This document shows, in pieces, positions 49,660-58,599 of a DNA stretch of 64,000 nt. The notes below the pieces were generated by a model. The model did not search any database and was not told where the DNA came from. It saw only the letters and a program-made list of their open reading frames with translations. The DNA comes from SG8-4 sp964598225. GTDB lineage: Bacteria; Planctomycetota; Phycisphaerae; Sedimentisphaerales; Anaerobacaceae. Within the stretch, counting starts at the first letter, position 1, and every line of letters starts with the position of its first letter. Where the stretch lies: assembly GCA_964598225.1 (NCBI GenBank), contig CAZRBG010000008.1, positions 1 through 64,000 of the forward strand. The letters are read 5' to 3'. The translations under genes and the position numbers were made by a program.

Positions 49660-50742
49660 ATGAGACAAATGTTTTTCACATTGTTTTGTTTCTTTGCTTT
49701 TTGTGGCCTGGTAGCGTTAAACGGCTGCCGGGAAAAGGCACAGATTGACACTGAGTCGTCGGCATTGTCGGCCGAAACGAAAGTGGCTGATTCAAACGGG
49801 GCGCCGACAATCACATTCCAGGAATTGGGGCATGATTTCGGCGTAGTCCCTCCCAACAAGCTGCACAAGGCCGACATCAAATTCGCGAATACCGGCCGGG
49901 GCACTCTAAAGATCAAAAAGGTCGGCGGGTGCTGCGGAGTCGTCACCAAGTTAGCCGGGAATAAGAAAGAGTACGCTCCGGGCGAAAGCGGAGCCATAAG
50001 CGTGCAGTGGCGGTCGGGATCTCAACCGATGTCGTTTGCGCGTGAGTTCGTTGTGCACAGTAACGACAAGGCAAATCCTGCAACCAAGCTGAAAATAAAG
50101 GCCAAAGTCGTGCTGAAAGTGACCTGGGAACCGAAGAGCCTGAGTCTTGTGCTCGATGAGGAAAACGCCGGTTGTGAGAATATTACCATTAAGTGTATTG
50201 ATGATCGCCCGTTTTCAATAACGTCTTTTAAGTCTACCGGAGACTGCATAACCGCAGACTTCGATCCCTCGGTTAAAGCGACGGAGTTCGTACTTAAGCC
50301 AAAAGTCAGAATGGAGAAGCTGAGCAACAACCAAAAAGGGCGTATCACTATCGGGCTGACTCATCCGGACGGCAACGCGGCGATCGTTCTTTTTAGAGTT
50401 CTGCCGAAATACAAAATCAATCCCCCTTTGCTGATAGTTTTCAATGCCGAACCGGGCAAACCCATCGTAAGGAAAATCTCCGTGCTGAACAACTACGATC
50501 AGGATTTTGGCATCAGATCGTTAGCTTCGAAGACCGGCACCGTCGGCATCAAGGTTTTGAGCAAAAGGAAGATAAGCGACGGATATCAACTTGAAATAGA
50601 ACTGACACCGCCGGAGTACGAGGGCAAAATGAAGTTCATGGATATGTTCTACCTAAATCTCGAGGACGGCGAGAAATTGCCGATCAGATGCAGTGGATAT
50701 TACAAGAAGACCAAACCCTCAACCACGATTAAATATAGATAA
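49660..50742 (+). CDS. DUF1573 lipoprotein 2
   Basis: This 360-residue paralogue of the preceding gene has a lipobox ALNGC at about residue 24. Its DUF1573 domain (FQELGHDFGVVPPNKLHKAD, KKVGGCCGVVTKLAG) and the C-terminal phrase DPSVKATEFVLKPKV match the first copy at most landmarks. The first 50 residues differ and contain a serine/alanine linker. The two genes are 149 bases apart and both have GGAGAT-type ribosome-binding sites. The TAA at its end is followed directly by the cytochrome gene. A shared job with the heme protein is inference from position. Confidence 0.85.
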   Translation: MRQMFFTLFCFFAFCGLVALNGCREKAQIDTESSALSAETKVADSNGAPTITFQELGHDFGVVPPNKLHKADIKFANTGRGTLKIKKVGGCCGVVTKLAGNKKEYAPGESGAISVQWRSGSQPMSFAREFVVHSNDKANPATKLKIKAKVVLKVTWEPKSLSLVLDEENAGCENITIKCIDDRPFSITSFKSTGDCITADFDPSVKATEFVLKPKVRMEKLSNNQKGRITIGLTHPDGNAAIVLFRVLPKYKINPPLLIVFNAEPGKPIVRKISVLNNYDQDFGIRSLASKTGTVGIKVLSKRKISDGYQLEIELTPPEYEGKMKFMDMFYLNLEDGEKLPIRCSGYYKKTKPSTTIKYR

Positions 50743-50743
50743 G

Positions 50744-52099
50744 TTGGGTGCCGTTAAATACTTGGACAGGCAGATCTTCATTCTATTATCCGTTGCATTT
50801 CTAACGGGGGCATTTTCTTGTGCGCCGAGGTCGTCGGAACGGCGGCCCGCGCGGCCAAAGACTGCCGCAACGTCAGATTCTCTCAGCGTTTTCTTCACCG
50901 GCAGCACTCTCGGAAGGCTGAAACCCTGTGGTTGCTCGGGCGGCCAACTTGGTGGACTCGCGAGGCGCCGGGCGGTGTTCGACTCCGTTCCGCGCGATAA
51001 GAGGATGCTGATCGACACGGGCGCACTTATAGAAAGTGACCGCGATCAGGACTTGATCAAGTTCGATATTATTGTCGAGGCGCTTAATCTTCTCGATTAT
51101 CATGCGGTCAATCTGACTGAGGACGATTTCGGAACAGCCCGTAATCGTGGTTCTCTCCAACATCCCGGCATCAGGTTCATCAGCCCGTACGGAACCGGCG
51201 GCGAGGCAGGTGTCGGGATTCAGAACAGCTACCTGCTGAACGGAGAAAATGTCTCGATATCGGTCGTTACATTCGATATCGACAGATCATCTTTGGAGCG
51301 TATCAGGGAAAGCTTCATACCCCCACGCGAGGGCGAAAAAACAGTCAATATTCTCATTGTGAATCGCTGCGACGAAAATACCATCTCGTCCATAGCCGAG
51401 ATGGATGTTGTCGACTGTATTGTCTGTCCCTCCGAAGCTGAAGAGCCGATGATTATTGGCAGTTCGTTCAGACGGCCGCTGGTCTTTTCGGTTGGCCGGT
51501 ATGGCAGATATATTACAAGGCTTAAGATAGAGAAGGCAAGGGTCCGGGACAGGCTCAAATTCCAGTTTGAGAAGATACCTGTTGAAGAAGAGCTGAACAA
51601 GTCTCCAGCTTTGGTGGAGTTGTACGAGGGTTACAAACAGATAGTCAAAGAGAGCAATCTGCTTGAAAAACACCCTCGTTATCCTTTGCCGGACGGTCTG
51701 AAATTTGTCGGCTCGGAATCCTGTAAGGCCTGCCACCAATCGGAATACAAAAAGTGGGAGGAAACAGGGCACGCTAAAGCCTATGCGACGCTGGAGAAGC
51801 ACGGTTACGAATATGACCCGGAATGTGTCGTATGTCATGTTGTGGGGCTGGATTACAAAAGCGGATTCGTCTCCGCGGAGGAGACGCCGGAGTTGAAAAA
51901 TGTCGATTGCGAGAATTGCCACGGCCCCGGTTCCGAACACGTAAAAGATCCCATGCAGGCCGGTTTCACAGAGCCCAAATCCACCTGTCTCGATTGCCAT
52001 ACGCCCGAGCACAGCGGGGAATATGCAGGTAATGAGGAGGTTTTTCGGCAAAAAATCATACATTGGGCGGAACAAAACAGCCCCGGCGATGTCAGATAA
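50744..52099 (+). CDS. Tetraheme cytochrome fused to a metallophosphatase-like domain
   Basis: This 451-residue exported lipoprotein-like protein has a signal with lipobox GAFSC. A domain with TGSTLGRLKPCGCSGGQLGG and DTGALIESDRD follows, resembling the family that couples a 5'-nucleotidase/metallophosphatase fold to cytochromes. Several metal-ligand positions look degenerate here. The C-terminal 120 residues hold four CxxCH heme motifs: CKACH, CVVCH, CENCH and CLDCH, with the cytochrome c-554 style phrase KWEETGHAKAYATL. TTG at 50744 directly after the previous stop is the likely start. A TTG at 50762 is possible, and the GTG at 50693 lies inside the upstream gene. It probably handles electrons in the periplasm. 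Confidence 0.82.
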   Translation: MGAVKYLDRQIFILLSVAFLTGAFSCAPRSSERRPARPKTAATSDSLSVFFTGSTLGRLKPCGCSGGQLGGLARRRAVFDSVPRDKRMLIDTGALIESDRDQDLIKFDIIVEALNLLDYHAVNLTEDDFGTARNRGSLQHPGIRFISPYGTGGEAGVGIQNSYLLNGENVSISVVTFDIDRSSLERIRESFIPPREGEKTVNILIVNRCDENTISSIAEMDVVDCIVCPSEAEEPMIIGSSFRRPLVFSVGRYGRYITRLKIEKARVRDRLKFQFEKIPVEEELNKSPALVELYEGYKQIVKESNLLEKHPRYPLPDGLKFVGSESCKACHQSEYKKWEETGHAKAYATLEKHGYEYDPECVVCHVVGLDYKSGFVSAEETPELKNVDCENCHGPGSEHVKDPMQAGFTEPKSTCLDCHTPEHSGEYAGNEEVFRQKIIHWAEQNSPGDVR

Positions 52100-52159
52100 C
52101 AAGGATAGAAGCGCAAAAGCGCGAAAACTCGGATTAGAGTACGTACCTTGTAGGCTGAC

Positions 52160-53086
52160 ATGATTAAAACATTGCGAATAACAAGTGTGGTAGCGGCGAT
52201 TGCCGCGGGTGTTCTAATTTACTATTTCGTTATTCCTGTGGTTGTAGGCGCCGACGGCGACGATCGGGTGGACGAAATCCTGGATTCTCCGACCGTGGTC
52301 GAGAAGTTCGAGCAGACTGAAGGTGCAGAAAGTAAAGCCTCTACCGGGCCGGCCTCGCCGCTCGTACAGCAGGCGAATGCATTTGCGAGCTATCTATCGC
52401 CGCCAAAACCGAGGCCAACGAGAAATTATACACGAGGGTCAACAACGACGACGAAGCGCCCCGTAGGACCGACTACACCCAAGTTCAAGGTTTTTGCGAC
52501 GACTTATTTCGAGGGAAATCCGGAATTGTCGCAGGCCCTGATCGACGAGCCGGGCAAGGGAAAGCACTGGGTAAGGCAGTCCAGCATGGTGGGCCACCTT
52601 TTGATCGAACAGGTTAAACCCGGCGTTGTCGTCGTTAAGAGCAGCGAGGAAACCTTCAGCCTTGAAATCGAGTCGAATCCACAAGCGTCTGCCTTGAACA
52701 AAACGTCTTCGGCATCGAGGAGAATCACCGGAAGCAGTTCCACAAGACGTTACTCTCGAAACCACAGCCGGTCGGGGTCCGGTGTCTCGCGAACATCCGG
52801 CGGACCGAGCAGCAATTCGCTGCGGACATCAAGCTCTCAGCTAAGCGCAAGGGAAAAGGCCAAGGATGATCTCGTCAAGCGGCTTCAAGACTTGAAGAAG
52901 AGCGGCACGGTGGCCGATAAAGAACGGATTTCTGAGTTGATCTCCAGGTTCAAACCGGAAGAGGCCAATTCCACGGACGAAAAGACCAAGAGCACCGCAA
53001 AAGATCCGAACCAGTCTTCTTCGATGGTAAAAGGGGGCAAGATAGACACGGGTTCTGCCAAGTCGGACGACAAGACCAAGGAATAA
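52160..53086 (+). CDS. GspC/PilP-like inner-membrane protein of the type II secretion system
   Basis: This 308-residue protein has one transmembrane helix (about 7-30, ITSVVAAIAAGVLIYYFVI). A proline/threonine-rich linker follows, then a small domain (about 110-170, KVFATTYFEGNPELSQALID, VGHLLIEQVKPGVVVVKSSE). The strand order fits the HR domain of GspC/PilP, which links the inner membrane to the secretin. The C-terminal third is a serine-, threonine- and lysine-rich tail of low complexity. Position just before gspD is the usual place of gspC. Assignment by fold and order only. Confidence 0.6.
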   Translation: MIKTLRITSVVAAIAAGVLIYYFVIPVVVGADGDDRVDEILDSPTVVEKFEQTEGAESKASTGPASPLVQQANAFASYLSPPKPRPTRNYTRGSTTTTKRPVGPTTPKFKVFATTYFEGNPELSQALIDEPGKGKHWVRQSSMVGHLLIEQVKPGVVVVKSSEETFSLEIESNPQASALNKTSSASRRITGSSSTRRYSRNHSRSGSGVSRTSGGPSSNSLRTSSSQLSAREKAKDDLVKRLQDLKKSGTVADKERISELISRFKPEEANSTDEKTKSTAKDPNQSSSMVKGGKIDTGSAKSDDKTKE

Positions 53087-53106
53087 TCCAGAATTCCCCG
53101 TGCGGC

Positions 53107-53135
53107 TGTCATTCCTGCGAAGGGCAGGGATGACA
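53107..53135. repeat. Dispersed palindrome, TGTCATTCCTGC family
   Basis: TGTCATTCCTGC (53107-53118) pairs with GCAGGGATGACA (53124-53135) over 12 positions with one G-T, loop GAAGG. It lies 20 bases after the gspC-like stop and may act as a partial terminator. Confidence 0.7.
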
Positions 53136-53193
53136 ACGAAGCGCGGAAATGTCAACGAACAAGACCTGGCATCTCCAATTTCGCAAAAGTAGT

Positions 53194-53249
53194 CGGTCCG
53201 GTTAAATGTATACCCGGCGGAAGCACGAATCCGGAAACGTCGTGGACCG
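53194..53249 (+). promoter_or_regulatory. Small stem in the gspD leader
   Basis: CGGTCC (53194-53199) pairs with GGACCG (53244-53249), closing a 44-base GC-rich loop that contains several CCGG words. A T-run at 53262-53268 follows. It may be a terminator or part of a larger leader structure. Support is modest. Confidence 0.35.
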
Positions 53250-53309
53250 GAAAAAGTTACGTTTTTTTACCTGATAATGGGAACTTACACCTCTTTTTCG
53301 TGTCTGATT

Positions 53310-53434
53310 AAGTAGCCGGCGCCCACGGGCCCGGAGCGCACAGGATGATATTTGCGTAAGGTCTTATCCAACCAACGCTTACGTCACTCGCTCTCGGCTC
53401 GACGGCGCCGTCCAAGAGCAGAGATTTGCTACTT
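53310..53434 (+). ncRNA. Nested leader structure upstream of gspD (candidate regulatory RNA)
   Basis: Four stems nest in perfect order. AAGTAGC pairs with GCTACTT (53310-53316/53428-53434). CGGCGCC pairs with GGCGCCG (53317-53323/53404-53410). GGGCCCGGAGCG pairs with CGCTCTCGGCTC (53327-53338/53389-53400, 11 of 12 with two G-T). CGTAAG pairs with CTTACG (53355-53360/53378-53383). It ends about 20 bases before the gspD ribosome-binding site. No known riboswitch consensus is recognised. Confidence 0.55.
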
Positions 53435-53469
53435 GCGAGTTAAATAATCGGATGAAGGGGTGTTATATT

Positions 53470-56400
53470 ATGCAGAAGTGGAGTAGTTCGAAGGGGGGAT
53501 GCAGGAGAAATCTTATTCTGGCGGTAATCCTGTTGTTGATGGGTAACTGCTTTTTTGCCGCCGGGCGAGCGAGTGCAGGTGAGAGTGAAGGATACTTTTT
53601 CCATAAACTCGAGCACATTTCGTTCCAAGAGGCTAAGCAGCATCTGACGAAGCTGGTCCAAATCAATGCCTCGCTTTATCCCGGCAGTACGCCTACGGTA
53701 TTTGTATCATCCGACAAGCCCGATGAGCTTAGCAAAGCCAGAATCATTCTCGATCTCGTCGACAGCTCCCAGGAGTTTGTCGTAAAAGAAATTCTCCCGG
53801 TCGCCGCGGCCCGGAATATGCCGTCGAACGATCAGATCGCCGCCAAGCTGCACCCAAGCCTGACGAGGGGCGTTTCCATCGGCAATTTCTCTAAACCGCC
53901 TCGTAAAGACGTTAGCACAAGGGCATTGATAGATATTCAGAATGACGCGGTTGTTGCCATAGCTCCGGCTAAACTGCTTGAGCGAATCGAATCGGTGGTG
54001 CGCCCTCTGGCCGCGGCCGGTCTCGGAGATGTTCGTAAGCCCCAGGTGCAGGACAGGCCCGATGAGCCGGCCAAACGGCGGGTTCCGAGCCTGATTGCGC
54101 CTAATGAAGCGAAATTCGTATTCGCAGACAGCGACACGGTAGAAAAACAGTCAAAGAACGCGCCAAAAGCCAAACCGGAGCCAAATGCACTTAAGGCCAG
54201 GGCAAAGGCTGTTTTGGCAAAGGCTGCGTCGAACGCAAATGCGGCCGCTCCGGAGCCGAACGCAACTGTTAGCAGCCCTGGCGATGAATCTGCGGACGTA
54301 GCCGCAGCGACCGAATCCTCTGAACCGCTGGACATTCCCAATCCCGACCAGGTAGTGGATCTGGCCCTGGCGGAATACGATAAGCTGACAATAGTGCAGT
54401 TCCTGGGCATGGTGGGGCCGTACCTTCAGCTTGACTTCCTGTACGATCCGAAGGTCTTGACCGGCGAATTTGCAATCAATCCTAACGGAAAATGGCGAGG
54501 CCCCATTAAGGTCAAGGATTTGTATCCTATGCTCCAGGATGTGTTGAAGTTCAATAAGCTCGCCATGACTCGCAGCGAGGGCAATCTCGTTACCATAGTC
54601 CCTGTGTCCGAGGCTATCGATATCGATCCTCCGTTGGTGGGGACGGGCATGGACAGGATTGATCGCGGCGACGCTATAGTAACCCGCGTCTTTGATCTCG
54701 AGCATGCAGATATCGCCAGTGCGAAGAATCTGTTGACATCGATGAGACTTACAATTGCCGAGCCCATTGAAACGGGCGATTCACTTATGGTCACCAGCTA
54801 TGCCCATCGTATGCCGCGAATTGAGGCGCTTCTGAACATTATTGACAAACCGGGCAAGACTAAGCAGTTCAGATTCAGGCCCCTTCAGTATACGATGGCC
54901 GAGACGCTCGCTCCGAAGATCGAAGCTCTCGCCGAGCAGTTGGGCACGATCTCGATTACAGTGACCGAAACAACAGATGCAACGCCGACAACAACTACCA
55001 CCATCGAGAAAAGGTCGGGAGAGTCAACCGCTCAGTACCAGGCCCGGAAGCGCGCCGAAGCGGCTAAAAGAGCGAGGGCTCTGGCGGCACAAAGAAGACG
55101 GCAGAGCAGTTCGACTGAAGAACCGACATCGGAACAGCCTACGGTTTATCTCGATGCCGATGAGAGGACCAATCGCATTCTGATGATAGGCCTGCCGGAG
55201 CAGTTGGATGAGGTCGAAAAGTTGATAGATACGCTGGACGTGGCCCAGCAGGATCTGCGGGCGCTGGAACTTTATAAAATAGAACACGTGGAAGCCGAAG
55301 AAGTTCTTTACAAGCTGGGTGAGCTTGGAATAATCAGGCCCAGGTTAAGGACGGACTCATATTCTTCGAGAATTACCGGTGGCAAACCTTCATCCACGAC
55401 CACCGGCACCTCCAGGAGTTCGGCGGCCACGAGAACTCCGACGAGCAGCCGTTACCAAATGCATGGCGATGAGGAACTGGAGCCGGGGGAAGAGCCGCAG
55501 GTTATTGTGGTGGAGCAGGCCAATGCACTGCTGGTTAATGCAACCCCCGAGCAGCATGACAAGATATCACAGATTCTAAAATATATAGACACGCAGATGA
55601 TGGAAGACGATATTCCTGTTCAGATATATCCACTGGAAAATCAATCTCCGGAACACCTTAAAGAGGTGATTACGCCACTGATCGAAGAGGCGATCTTGGA
55701 CAAGGAAGGCAAAATTCAGGAGGTTAAGAAGAAGCAGGAAGATCAGGTAACGGTAGTGGCGGATCCGAATACTTTCTCGTTGATTGTATACGCCAGCAAA
55801 AGAAACCAGGAATGGATAGGAAGCCTGGTAAAGAACCTGGATCAAAGAAGGTCCCAGGTGCTGATAGACGTGACGTTGGTGGAAATCTCGAAGTCTGATG
55901 CATTTAATTACGATCTCAATATAATTTCAAGTTTCCCGGACCTGGTAAGCACCTCTGGTGTTACCGGCGCCGTCATGCCGGCGGCCGAAGGCGCCAGTCT
56001 CGTGGAGAGACTGCTCGAAAGCGACCGGGACCGCTTTGTTGATTTTCAGTCGAATGCAGGGTCGGGAACAGGATTCTATGGTGACAAACATATTAACGCA
56101 CTGCTGACCGCAATGCAGCAAAAGGATTACGGCAGAGTCCTGGCCAAGCCCAAAGTCCTCGTCAATGACAACGAAGAGGGTGTAATCAAAACCGAAGACG
56201 TAACTTATGTTACGAGGCGCACCAGCACGATAATCGAAGGTGTTCAAAATGCAATCCCTTCATCCGAGGAATTCGAGCCTTTCGACGCGGGAATCGAGCT
56301 GAAGATCAAACCTCATATCAGCAGAGGCGATTTTCTCCGTCTGGAAATTGCGTTGATGAGAAATGATTTCGGCACAATCACTGGTGATAAGCCTCCGGAT

Positions 56401-56769
56401 ACCACAGGAAGTAACGTCGATACAACTGTAACCGTGCCCGACGGCAGCACCATCATTCTCGGAGGTATGATTAAGCTGAATCAGAGCAAAGGCGGCACAA
56501 AAGTCCCGATACTCGGAGATATTCCGATCATTGGCGGCTTGTTCAGAAGCACCAGCAACAGTGATATTCAGAGGAATTTGTACGTTTTCGTTAAGGCGGA
56601 AATCATACGGCCGCCCGAGACGGGCGTTGCCCAGGTCGATCTCGAGCGAATATCCGAGAGAAACCGAAATGCCTTCGAGGAGCATGAGGAAGAATTTCAA
56701 AAATATCATGACTGGCCGGGCATAAAACCCAAGCCCATGAAACCGGATAAGGTACTTGACGCGCAGTAA
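53470..56769 (+). CDS. gspD: Type II secretion secretin GspD (extended)
   Basis: GspD forms the outer-membrane channel. This 1099-residue protein starts at the ATG at 53470 with AAGGGG upstream; an ATG at 53452 is possible but poorer. A signal peptide (to about 40) is followed by a first ring-like domain. A long alanine/proline/serine-rich linker (about 200-290) separates it from N1/N2-type modules (LEHADIASAKNLLTSMRLTI, IEHVEAEEVLYKLGELG). The C-terminal secretin domain has LAKPKVLVNDNEEGVIKTED and VPDGSTIILGGMIKLNQSKG. It is much longer than E. coli GspD (about 650), through the linker and a basic segment near 510-560. gspE follows after two bases. Confidence 0.93.
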   Translation: MQKWSSSKGGCRRNLILAVILLLMGNCFFAAGRASAGESEGYFFHKLEHISFQEAKQHLTKLVQINASLYPGSTPTVFVSSDKPDELSKARIILDLVDSSQEFVVKEILPVAAARNMPSNDQIAAKLHPSLTRGVSIGNFSKPPRKDVSTRALIDIQNDAVVAIAPAKLLERIESVVRPLAAAGLGDVRKPQVQDRPDEPAKRRVPSLIAPNEAKFVFADSDTVEKQSKNAPKAKPEPNALKARAKAVLAKAASNANAAAPEPNATVSSPGDESADVAAATESSEPLDIPNPDQVVDLALAEYDKLTIVQFLGMVGPYLQLDFLYDPKVLTGEFAINPNGKWRGPIKVKDLYPMLQDVLKFNKLAMTRSEGNLVTIVPVSEAIDIDPPLVGTGMDRIDRGDAIVTRVFDLEHADIASAKNLLTSMRLTIAEPIETGDSLMVTSYAHRMPRIEALLNIIDKPGKTKQFRFRPLQYTMAETLAPKIEALAEQLGTISITVTETTDATPTTTTTIEKRSGESTAQYQARKRAEAAKRARALAAQRRRQSSSTEEPTSEQPTVYLDADERTNRILMIGLPEQLDEVEKLIDTLDVAQQDLRALELYKIEHVEAEEVLYKLGELGIIRPRLRTDSYSSRITGGKPSSTTTGTSRSSAATRTPTSSRYQMHGDEELEPGEEPQVIVVEQANALLVNATPEQHDKISQILKYIDTQMMEDDIPVQIYPLENQSPEHLKEVITPLIEEAILDKEGKIQEVKKKQEDQVTVVADPNTFSLIVYASKRNQEWIGSLVKNLDQRRSQVLIDVTLVEISKSDAFNYDLNIISSFPDLVSTSGVTGAVMPAAEGASLVERLLESDRDRFVDFQSNAGSGTGFYGDKHINALLTAMQQKDYGRVLAKPKVLVNDNEEGVIKTEDVTYVTRRTSTIIEGVQNAIPSSEEFEPFDAGIELKIKPHISRGDFLRLEIALMRNDFGTITGDKPPDTTGSNVDTTVTVPDGSTIILGGMIKLNQSKGGTKVPILGDIPIIGGLFRSTSNSDIQRNLYVFVKAEIIRPPETGVAQVDLERISERNRNAFEEHEEEFQKYHDWPGIKPKPMKPDKVLDAQ

Positions 56770-56771
56770 AG

Positions 56772-58475
56772 ATGAAAGAATTACTGATACAAACTGCAAG
56801 GAATACCGGCCTGATAGACGCCGACCGACTGGCGAAGTTCTTCGAGGAAGACGGCTCGCACATGCGCGTTGACGAGGCGATGCTAAGCTGCCCGTACTTC
56901 ACTGAGGACGCGATCCTGAGGTTGTTCGCCGCGGCTTTTTCATGGGAATACTTGCCGGAAGTGTCTGAGAAACTGGTCCCTCACGAATTTGTTGAAGCCG
57001 TCCCTGCGATGTATGCTCAGCACCATTACCTCATAGGAATACGTCCCAACGAAAACGACGAAGAACTGACGGTGGTGATTTCCAGGCCGCTGGACGCCAA
57101 CGTGCTGGACAACGTCTCGAAAATGACGGGATTGCCCGTCAAAGCGGCGATCTCTACGCGGGCTGCGATTACTTCGGTGATAGACGTCGCCTATGAGCAG
57201 CGCAACACGGTGATCGAGGAAGTGGCCGAGGAGCTCGACTCACAAAATCTCGACCAGCTCGTAGATGAAGTCTCCACGTCGGACGATCTTCTGGACGTGG
57301 TAAACAGGCCGCCGGTAATCAGGCTGGTTAACGATGTTCTCTTTCGTGCTCTTCAGTTGCGCGCCAGCGATATACACATCCATCCCTTCGAGACGAAGAT
57401 TCAGGTGCGTTACCGCATTGACGGCATTTTGTATGATGCTCTGAGTCTGAATAAAAACGTTCTGCCGTTGATTGTCTCGCGTATCAAGGTCATGGCAGGC
57501 ATGGACATCGCCGAACGCCGCTTGCCGCAGGACGGCAGGTGCAGCGTTCGCCTGGGCCAGCGTGAGGTCGATCTGCGTATAAGCACCGTACCTACCAGCT
57601 ATGGCGAGCGAAGCGTTATGCGACTGCTCGACAAGAGCACGGGCGTCTTCGAGCTTAACGAGCTTGGCCTGGGGCGCGAAGACCTGAACAAGTTCGATTC
57701 TCTGCTGAACCGCTCTCACGGCGTTATTTTCGTCACCGGACCGACGGGCAGCGGCAAGAGCACCACGCTGTACGCCTGTCTCAACAGGATTAATTCAGCC
57801 GAGAAGAACGTCATAACCATAGAAGACCCGATTGAGTATCAGCTCGAAGGCATCAGCCAGATTCAGGTTGCGAATAAGAAGGGGATGACTTTCGCCACCT
57901 CGCTGCGGCACGTGCTGCGGCAGGACCCGGACGTGATAATGGTCGGCGAGGTCCGAGATATAGAGACCGCCCGCATGTCGATCCAGTCGTCACTCACGGG
58001 CCACCTGGTTTTCAGCACGCTGCACACGAACGATTCGGCAGGCGCAGTCAGCAGGCTTCTGGACCTTGGAGTTGAGCCTTATCTGGTAAGTTCATCTTTG
58101 ATCGCAATAATTGCTCAGCGGCTCGTGCGAAGAGTATGCCCGGACTGTAAAGAGCTTTCCAGGCCTACAGCTCACGAATTGAGAGAGCTTGGTCTTAGCG
58201 AGCAGGAGGGCGGCGATGGCGAATTCTTCGTCGGCGTCGGCTGCGAGAAATGCTTCCAGACGGGCTATCGCGGCCGGACGGGAATTTACGAGCTGATGCT
58301 GATAAATGAGGATATCCAGAACCTTATCTATAACAGAGAAAGCGCCGGAAAAATAAAGAAGACCGCACTCGACGCGGGTTTGCAGACTCTGCGAATGGAC
58401 GGTGCTCGAAAGGTGCTCAGCGGCATAACGACCGCTTCCGAGGTCTTGAGAGTGACACAGTCCGACATTGTGTAA
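56772..58475 (+). CDS. gspE: Type II secretion ATPase GspE
   Basis: This 567-residue cytoplasmic ATPase powers pseudopilus assembly. The N-terminal domain (about 1-150) is of the MshEN/GspE-N type. The core has Walker A GPTGSGKS at 323-330, an Asp box, Walker B with RQDPDVIMVGEVRD, the His box HLVFSTLHTNDSAGAVSRL, and a tetracysteine zinc module CPDC and CEKC in the C-terminal part. All features of an active secretion ATPase are present. It is two bases after gspD, with gspF about 120 bases downstream. Confidence 0.95.
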   Translation: MKELLIQTARNTGLIDADRLAKFFEEDGSHMRVDEAMLSCPYFTEDAILRLFAAAFSWEYLPEVSEKLVPHEFVEAVPAMYAQHHYLIGIRPNENDEELTVVISRPLDANVLDNVSKMTGLPVKAAISTRAAITSVIDVAYEQRNTVIEEVAEELDSQNLDQLVDEVSTSDDLLDVVNRPPVIRLVNDVLFRALQLRASDIHIHPFETKIQVRYRIDGILYDALSLNKNVLPLIVSRIKVMAGMDIAERRLPQDGRCSVRLGQREVDLRISTVPTSYGERSVMRLLDKSTGVFELNELGLGREDLNKFDSLLNRSHGVIFVTGPTGSGKSTTLYACLNRINSAEKNVITIEDPIEYQLEGISQIQVANKKGMTFATSLRHVLRQDPDVIMVGEVRDIETARMSIQSSLTGHLVFSTLHTNDSAGAVSRLLDLGVEPYLVSSSLIAIIAQRLVRRVCPDCKELSRPTAHELRELGLSEQEGGDGEFFVGVGCEKCFQTGYRGRTGIYELMLINEDIQNLIYNRESAGKIKKTALDAGLQTLRMDGARKVLSGITTASEVLRVTQSDIV

Positions 58476-58599
58476 TTGATTATTGAACATTGACTATTGA
58501 CTATTTAATGAGCGAACGTGTAATTCAATAAAGAATACGTTTTAACAGACAGGAACAATAGTGAATAGACAATAGACAATAGTAAATAGTAAATCAAGA
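58476..58599. repeat. AT-rich repeat words between gspE and gspF
   Basis: The gap holds TTGACTATTGACTATTTA near 58490-58507. An inverted set, AATAGACAATAGACAATAGT and AAATAGTAAATCAA, follows near 58564-58596. The two sets are roughly reverse complements. It breaks the otherwise tight secretion operon and may be a dispersed element. Confidence 0.5.

Noticed and set aside
53161..53470. Known c-di-GMP riboswitch upstream of gspD
   Set aside because: The GEMM consensus segments were not found; only unclassified stems are seen.
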